Shown in pieces: positions 15,669-19,092 of a stretch of DNA of 19,092 nucleotides. The position numbers and the translations under genes are program-made. The DNA lies in the NCBI GenBank assembly GCA_900768635.1, contig CAAGDP010000093.1, forward strand, positions 1-19,092, read 5' to 3'. This DNA is from Enterobacterales bacterium. Lineage in GTDB: Bacteria > Pseudomonadota > Gammaproteobacteria > Enterobacterales > Succinivibrionaceae. Under the pieces are notes generated by a model, which made no database searches, had not been told where the DNA came from, and saw only the letters and a program-made list of their open reading frames with translations. The number at the start of each line of letters is the position of its first letter. The stretch's first letter is position 1.

Positions 15669-16017
15669 ACAATTGTACCTTTGATGTTCAATTTAGTTTA
15701 AGGCAGTATCAAAAAGAAACTTTTTCAAATATACCACTTACATTGTATGTCACAAACTAATGATACCTATTCCTATCTAAAAATTGAGAACTCCGGCATG
15801 TAAATTCCGGCGACGGAACAGAGCGTTTATATTTCATTTCTCTCTCACGATTGAATAACAGAATAACAATCCAATGATAAAGAATGAAGACAAAGGATCC
15901 TGTAACAGCTTCTTAAACTGCGTAATTTATTCGGCAGTAAAACCAGCTCCGAATATGCTACTTCAGAAGAGACAGATTCTCCCAATAAGGGCTCCAAAAG
16001 TTTCAGAGTCTGAGGAA
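15669..16017. other. 349-base intergenic region, flavodoxin to RCC1 lipoprotein
   Basis: Besides the promoter above, it holds an imperfect 18-base palindrome ending in CCGG on both sides (15793-15810), about 40 bases upstream of the -35 element, and a seven-pair stem TATTCGG/CCGAATA (15928-15955) with a 14-base loop and no T-tract. A long plus-strand frame from 15874 runs mostly antisense to the flavodoxin gene and shows no family features, so it is not called. Confidence 0.4.
15728..15755 (-). promoter_or_regulatory. likely promoter of the RCC1 lipoprotein gene
   Basis: On the minus strand TTGTGA (15750-15755) and TATATT (15728-15733) are 16 bases apart, giving a leader of about 50 bases before the ATG at 15668. 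Its place upstream of that ATG supports the lipoprotein start over the internal TTG. Confidence 0.45.
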
Positions 16018-16611
16018 TTATTTAACAATCTGCAGAAAATCCCGCAGTTCCTGATCGGTTGGCGGAGAGTTAAAACATTTTCCAAAGATAAAATTAACCT
16101 TGGGATAAATATTCTGCAAATTGCGGAAACTTCGTATGCCATCACTGGATCCGGAAGTACAGAAGAGATATACAGTCTTGTTGTGAAGACGATATGTTTC
16201 TATAAAAGTCTGGATGATACGCGGGCTTATTCCCCGCCATACAGGATACCCCAGAAGGATCTTCTGATAAGCGTCCAACCGGAACTCCGATACTATGGCA
16301 GGACGACTGCGAGGATTATTCTTTTCCCGATTCACCCGGCTTTTCATATCACGGTAGGCAAGATCTTCCCGGGAATAAGCTTGTTTAGGATCAATCTCAA
16401 ATATCACGGTTCCCAGCATAAGTCCCATCCGTTTAGCTAAATTAGCAGTAACATCGGTAGCTGAAAAATAAACTACTGCAATAAGATCCGTATCATTAGA
16501 TGTGGGCTGCAGACGTTCCTCTGAGGAAGCTAACAAATAGTTCTGACCCAAAAATATTGTAGTTGCCAGCACAACTGTCGCAAGCACCAATCCAATAAAT
16601 CGTTGTACCAT
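16018..16611 (-). CDS. membrane-anchored flavodoxin-family protein
   Basis: The 197-residue product begins with a signal anchor or uncleaved signal peptide (hydrophobic residues 5-22) followed by a short polar linker and a flavodoxin domain from about 42. The phosphate-binding loop FSATDVT (49-55) fits the FMN-binding S/TxTxxT pattern; FEIDPKQAYSREDL (71-84), RSRPAI (101-106), ILLGYPVWRGISPR (118-131) and LFCTSGSSDG (149-158) match the flavodoxin_4 type found in anaerobes, with Arg126 where a second Trp is usual. It would carry one- or two-electron reactions with FMN, but the N-terminal anchor suggests the domain faces the periplasm, which is unusual. AGGA precedes the ATG by nine bases. It is the last gene of a three-gene operon, 41 bases after the MATE gene. 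Confidence 0.82.
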   Translation of the reverse strand: MVQRFIGLVLATVVLATTIFLGQNYLLASSEERLQPTSNDTDLIAVVYFSATDVTANLAKRMGLMLGTVIFEIDPKQAYSREDLAYRDMKSRVNREKNNPRSRPAIVSEFRLDAYQKILLGYPVWRGISPRIIQTFIETYRLHNKTVYLFCTSGSSDGIRSFRNLQNIYPKVNFIFGKCFNSPPTDQELRDFLQIVK

Positions 16612-16652
16612 AAATAATAATCCTGCAAAAAAGTGAAGCCGAAAGATATGAA

Positions 16653-17987
16653 CTACAATCGCCGAAACTTCCTTAAACAGAAAATACCGAGAGGAATCAC
16701 CGTCACAATCCAGCTCAGCGGATAACAGGCCATAAGTCTTTCAAATGAGGGAGCAACCTGATAAAAGGTTACTACCCACAGGATCCGGCATCCGCAGATC
16801 CCCACCAGTGCCGTGATCGCAGGAGTAAGAGAACTTCCCAGTCCGCGCATAGCACCTGAAAATACTTCAATGCAACTGTTCACCACCTCTGGAAATAATA
16901 TGTACTCCAGTCTTATTATGCCATATTCCTCTACCAGAGGATCATCATTAAACAATGCAAGAAGTTCTGATCCAAAATACAGGGTAACAGCAGAAAAGGC
17001 TGCAGTGAACAGGAGACTTAACATCAAAGACTGGCGCAGAACCAGTCGACACCGATCCATAAATCCTGCCCCGAAATTCTGCCCTACAAAAGTTGTACAT
17101 GCCTGGCCAAAACCGGAAATAACATAAAAGGCAAAAATTTCAATATTAAAAGCAGCTGCTGATGCAGCCATTATATCCGATCCCAATGCATTAACTGCCG
17201 ACTGAATACAGATATTTGACACCGCAAAGACCATACCCTGCATTCCTGCAGGAAGTCCTATTTTCAGAAATAACCGTAATTCTCTGGTATAAATACGAAG
17301 CTTGCCAAATTCCACTCTGGTAGGGGCATCATCACTTCTTTTAACCAGAATATACAACAGAAAACTTAAGCTGAGGAAATTGGCAACGACTGTGGCAACT
17401 GCCACACCTACCACGCTCATTTTAAACACAACAACAAAAAGCAGGTTAAGTCCTACATTTGCCACCCCGGAAATCATAAGACTGACCAAAGGAGTTCGGG
17501 TATCACCCCGACTGGCAAAAATCGCAGATGAAATATTAAAAAGGACTATAATGGGCAATCCTAGAAAAAATATTCTGAAATAAGTTTCCGCCAGACTGAA
17601 AATATTATCCGGCACGGCCATAAGGCGCAGCAGATAAGGTGCCGCCATAATACAGAATGCACCTATCAGGATCCCGCTGATCAGACCAAAAAGCAAAGCG
17701 GTGTGAACAGTACGATGGATCCTTTCAGGATCACCACGACCTACCGCCTGAGAAATGACAACATTAACCCCCAGACCAACCCCTAAAAACAGATGTAGTA
17801 TTAAATTGATAGCCGGGGCGTTACACCCCACTGCAGCCATGGCTTCCTTACCCACAAATTGTCCCACCACTGCAATATCGGTTGCATTAAAAAGCTGCTG
17901 TAGCATACCGGTTAAAGTAAGGGGAAGGGCAAAAAGCAGGATCTTGCTCCACAAGGTTCCATGAAGCATATCCATATCTTTTCTCAT
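16653..17987 (-). CDS. MATE-family multidrug/Na+ antiporter
   Basis: The 444-residue product is a 12-segment inner-membrane transporter with two MatE halves. It starts with the family opening GTLWSKILLFALPLTLTGML and LFNATDIAVVGQFVG, has an AVGCNAPAINLI loop, VISQAVGRGD after segment 2, and in the second half AGMQGMVFAVSNICIQSAVN, FVGQNFGAG and GAMRGLGSSLTPA. Length is normal for the NorM/DinF-like group. Such proteins export cationic drugs, toxins or metabolites against Na+ or H+. Its ATG overlaps the TGA of the upstream S66 peptidase gene (ATGA, 17984-17987), implying translational coupling. Other in-frame ATGs at codons 5 and 7 are possible starts. Substrate unknown. Confidence 0.92.
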   Translation of the reverse strand: MRKDMDMLHGTLWSKILLFALPLTLTGMLQQLFNATDIAVVGQFVGKEAMAAVGCNAPAINLILHLFLGVGLGVNVVISQAVGRGDPERIHRTVHTALLFGLISGILIGAFCIMAAPYLLRLMAVPDNIFSLAETYFRIFFLGLPIIVLFNISSAIFASRGDTRTPLVSLMISGVANVGLNLLFVVVFKMSVVGVAVATVVANFLSLSFLLYILVKRSDDAPTRVEFGKLRIYTRELRLFLKIGLPAGMQGMVFAVSNICIQSAVNALGSDIMAASAAAFNIEIFAFYVISGFGQACTTFVGQNFGAGFMDRCRLVLRQSLMLSLLFTAAFSAVTLYFGSELLALFNDDPLVEEYGIIRLEYILFPEVVNSCIEVFSGAMRGLGSSLTPAITALVGICGCRILWVVTFYQVAPSFERLMACYPLSWIVTVIPLGIFCLRKFRRL

Positions 17988-18871
17988 ACCGGATATCCCC
18001 CATTATCCCTGAAACAATATTTCTGACCTATCATAATACCTCTGGCATTTACATTGTGCCCTATCTGACCGGTTTTAAATACCGGCAATGATTCCGGAAT
18101 AAAGCCGGCAACAATTTCTGAAAATAATTGGGAAGCGGGATCTTTTTCATATTGAGTAAACTCTCCCAGAACCAGTCCGGAAATTTTGGTAAAAACTCCC
18201 ATGGAGCGCAACTGTGAAAAATAGGAAATAATCTGACTTCTTCCTCCACTGCGAGCTTCCAGAAGAAGTATTTTATCCTGGCAGTCAGGAAAATATCTGG
18301 TACCGGATAGTTTCAGGAAACACCGGACATTACCACCAACTACTGCACCCTGCATAAATGATCCCCGGAGAAATGCTCCTTCCGGTGAAACTAAAGTTAA
18401 ATTTTCCTCCGGGGAGGAAATAAAATTCTGAAATTCTGAGATCCTTATGGTATCTGCACCCCGGATAAGGTTGGCAACCTGAAATAATAATGAAGCCTTC
18501 CCGGTCAGAGAATAAACTGCATTAATCAACGTGGTAAGATCACTGTAACCACTGAAAACGATCTGAGAATCTCTGATCACATCAAAATCAAGATGATCAA
18601 GGATCTCATTACAGGTATCTCCGCCACTGATATCAAAAATATATTTCAGATCAGGACGGGACCAGAGAGCATTAAGCTCTTCAGCCTTTCTTTTACCTGA
18701 GTTTTGCTGAGGGTTCAGAAGAACCTCTGTCTTGACAGGCAGGACAGGATTTAGACCGCAGTCTTTCAGGATCTGATTAATCTTCAGCAGATCCTCCTGA
18801 TCCCTGATGCATAATGAACTGGAGCAGGAAGAAAACCCTGCCCGGAGAAAGATGTGTTCAGTGGAGTTCAT
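17984..18871 (-). CDS. S66 peptidase (LD-carboxypeptidase / MccF-like)
   Basis: The 295-residue product has the S66 serine peptidase layout: N-terminal SSCSSSL segment, ISGGDTCNEILDHLDFD (81-97, oxyanion loop; GG-gsn-LL--LDFD in the family), the nucleophile Ser110 in FSGYSDLT (106-113), the catalytic Glu205 in LLLEARSGG (202-210) and His272 in GQIGHNVNARG (268-278). LdcA members remove the terminal D-Ala from murein tetrapeptides in the cytosol; MccF members cleave microcin C-type inhibitors. Which one this is cannot be decided by eye. The frame extends to a TTG at 18919, but ATG at 18871 has GAAGGAG five bases upstream and is chosen. It is the first gene of an operon with a MATE exporter and a flavodoxin. 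Confidence 0.87.
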   Translation of the reverse strand: MNSTEHIFLRAGFSSCSSSLCIRDQEDLLKINQILKDCGLNPVLPVKTEVLLNPQQNSGKRKAEELNALWSRPDLKYIFDISGGDTCNEILDHLDFDVIRDSQIVFSGYSDLTTLINAVYSLTGKASLLFQVANLIRGADTIRISEFQNFISSPEENLTLVSPEGAFLRGSFMQGAVVGGNVRCFLKLSGTRYFPDCQDKILLLEARSGGRSQIISYFSQLRSMGVFTKISGLVLGEFTQYEKDPASQLFSEIVAGFIPESLPVFKTGQIGHNVNARGIMIGQKYCFRDNGGYPV

Positions 18872-18977
18872 GTCCACTCCTTCAAAAATACCACCTGAAG
18901 AAGTTCCTATTCTATCCAATAACCGCCTTATTTAAAACAATTTAAAGGTGAACCGCGGTCTTGCGGTAACCATGCTG

Positions 18978-19092
18978 GTCAACTACCCACCACCTAAAGG
19001 TAGTGGGCTTGTAACTGCCCAGTCGTAATAACGGCTTACGCCTCCGACCTTTAACCCCGATAGATATTGCTATCTAAAGTGGCGTTACATCA
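18978..19092 (-). mobile_element. probable right end and omega-RNA-like region of an IS200/IS605-family element
   Basis: Read on the minus strand, the last 115 bases form a series of short hairpins (GATAG/CTATC, GGCGTAAGCC, GGGC/GCCC) ending in a strong stem 18986-19007, CCCAC-ACCT / AGGT-GTGGG with one mismatch, followed by TAGTTGACC. This arrangement resembles the 3' end of IS605/IS1341-type elements, where tnpB ends in a structured omega RNA and a terminal hairpin next to the cleavage site. No protein is visible here; tnpB, if present, would lie beyond 19092 and read toward this end. The boundary at about 18978 is inferred. The 106 bases between it and the S66 peptidase start hold that gene's leader, with no clear promoter. 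Confidence 0.5.

Noticed and set aside
15874..16440. 188-codon plus-strand frame
   Set aside because: Mostly antisense to the well-supported flavodoxin gene; no domain or motif recognised.
18872..18919. TTG start 16 codons upstream in the S66 peptidase gene
   Set aside because: The internal ATG at 18871 has GAAGGAG at five bases, and the upstream residues do not match the family N-terminus.
1..19092. CRISPR arrays, tRNA and rRNA genes
   Set aside because: No regularly spaced direct repeats and no cloverleaf or rRNA segments were recognised on either strand by eye.

Overview
The window looks like the chromosome of a Gram-negative gammaproteobacterium. TrmB, Hfq, DapA and Lon are readily aligned with enterobacterial proteins, base composition is moderately AT-rich, and lipoprotein, periplasmic and inner-membrane types are present. 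The mix of a glgC-glgA pair, a membrane-anchored flavodoxin, a MATE exporter and an RCC1-repeat surface lipoprotein suggests an anaerobic gut or rumen lineage such as the Succinivibrionaceae. That placement is inference only. No rRNA, tRNA or CRISPR array was seen.

Layout. Positions 1-1711 (+): the 3' end of an unidentified gene, a degenerate MEMO-family protein, and a divergent Hfq that ends in a bidirectional terminator. Positions 1801-3533 (-): trmB and dapA. Positions 3534-4127: a 594-base divergent intergenic region. Positions 4128-6792 (+): glgC and glgA, four bases apart, making and polymerising ADP-glucose for glycogen. Positions 6829-10247 (-): an LTA-synthase/OpgB-like phosphoglycerol transferase, a ComFB-like protein with a coiled-coil tail and its own palindrome-bearing promoter, and a lone HD-domain hydrolase. 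Positions 10334-12835 (+): lon, behind a heat-shock-type promoter and ended by a strong hairpin. Positions 12932-15668 (-): a large RCC1-repeat lipoprotein whose signal peptide is out of frame with its body at a run of nine G. Positions 16018-18871 (-): a compact operon of an S66 LD-carboxypeptidase/MccF-like peptidase, a MATE exporter (ATGA overlap) and a membrane-anchored flavodoxin. The last ~115 bases look like the right end and omega-RNA-like 3' region of an IS200/IS605-family element, with any tnpB gene lying outside the window.

The most interesting signal is the poly-G tract at 15568-15576. One base fewer joins a lipobox signal peptide to 893-frame codons of a surface protein, which fits on/off phase variation (or a homopolymer sequencing error). 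Other points worth a look are the MEMO protein without its metal-ligand histidines, an Hfq lacking the proximal-face Gln and His, the IS end beside a host operon, and the coupled peptidase/exporter/flavodoxin operon.
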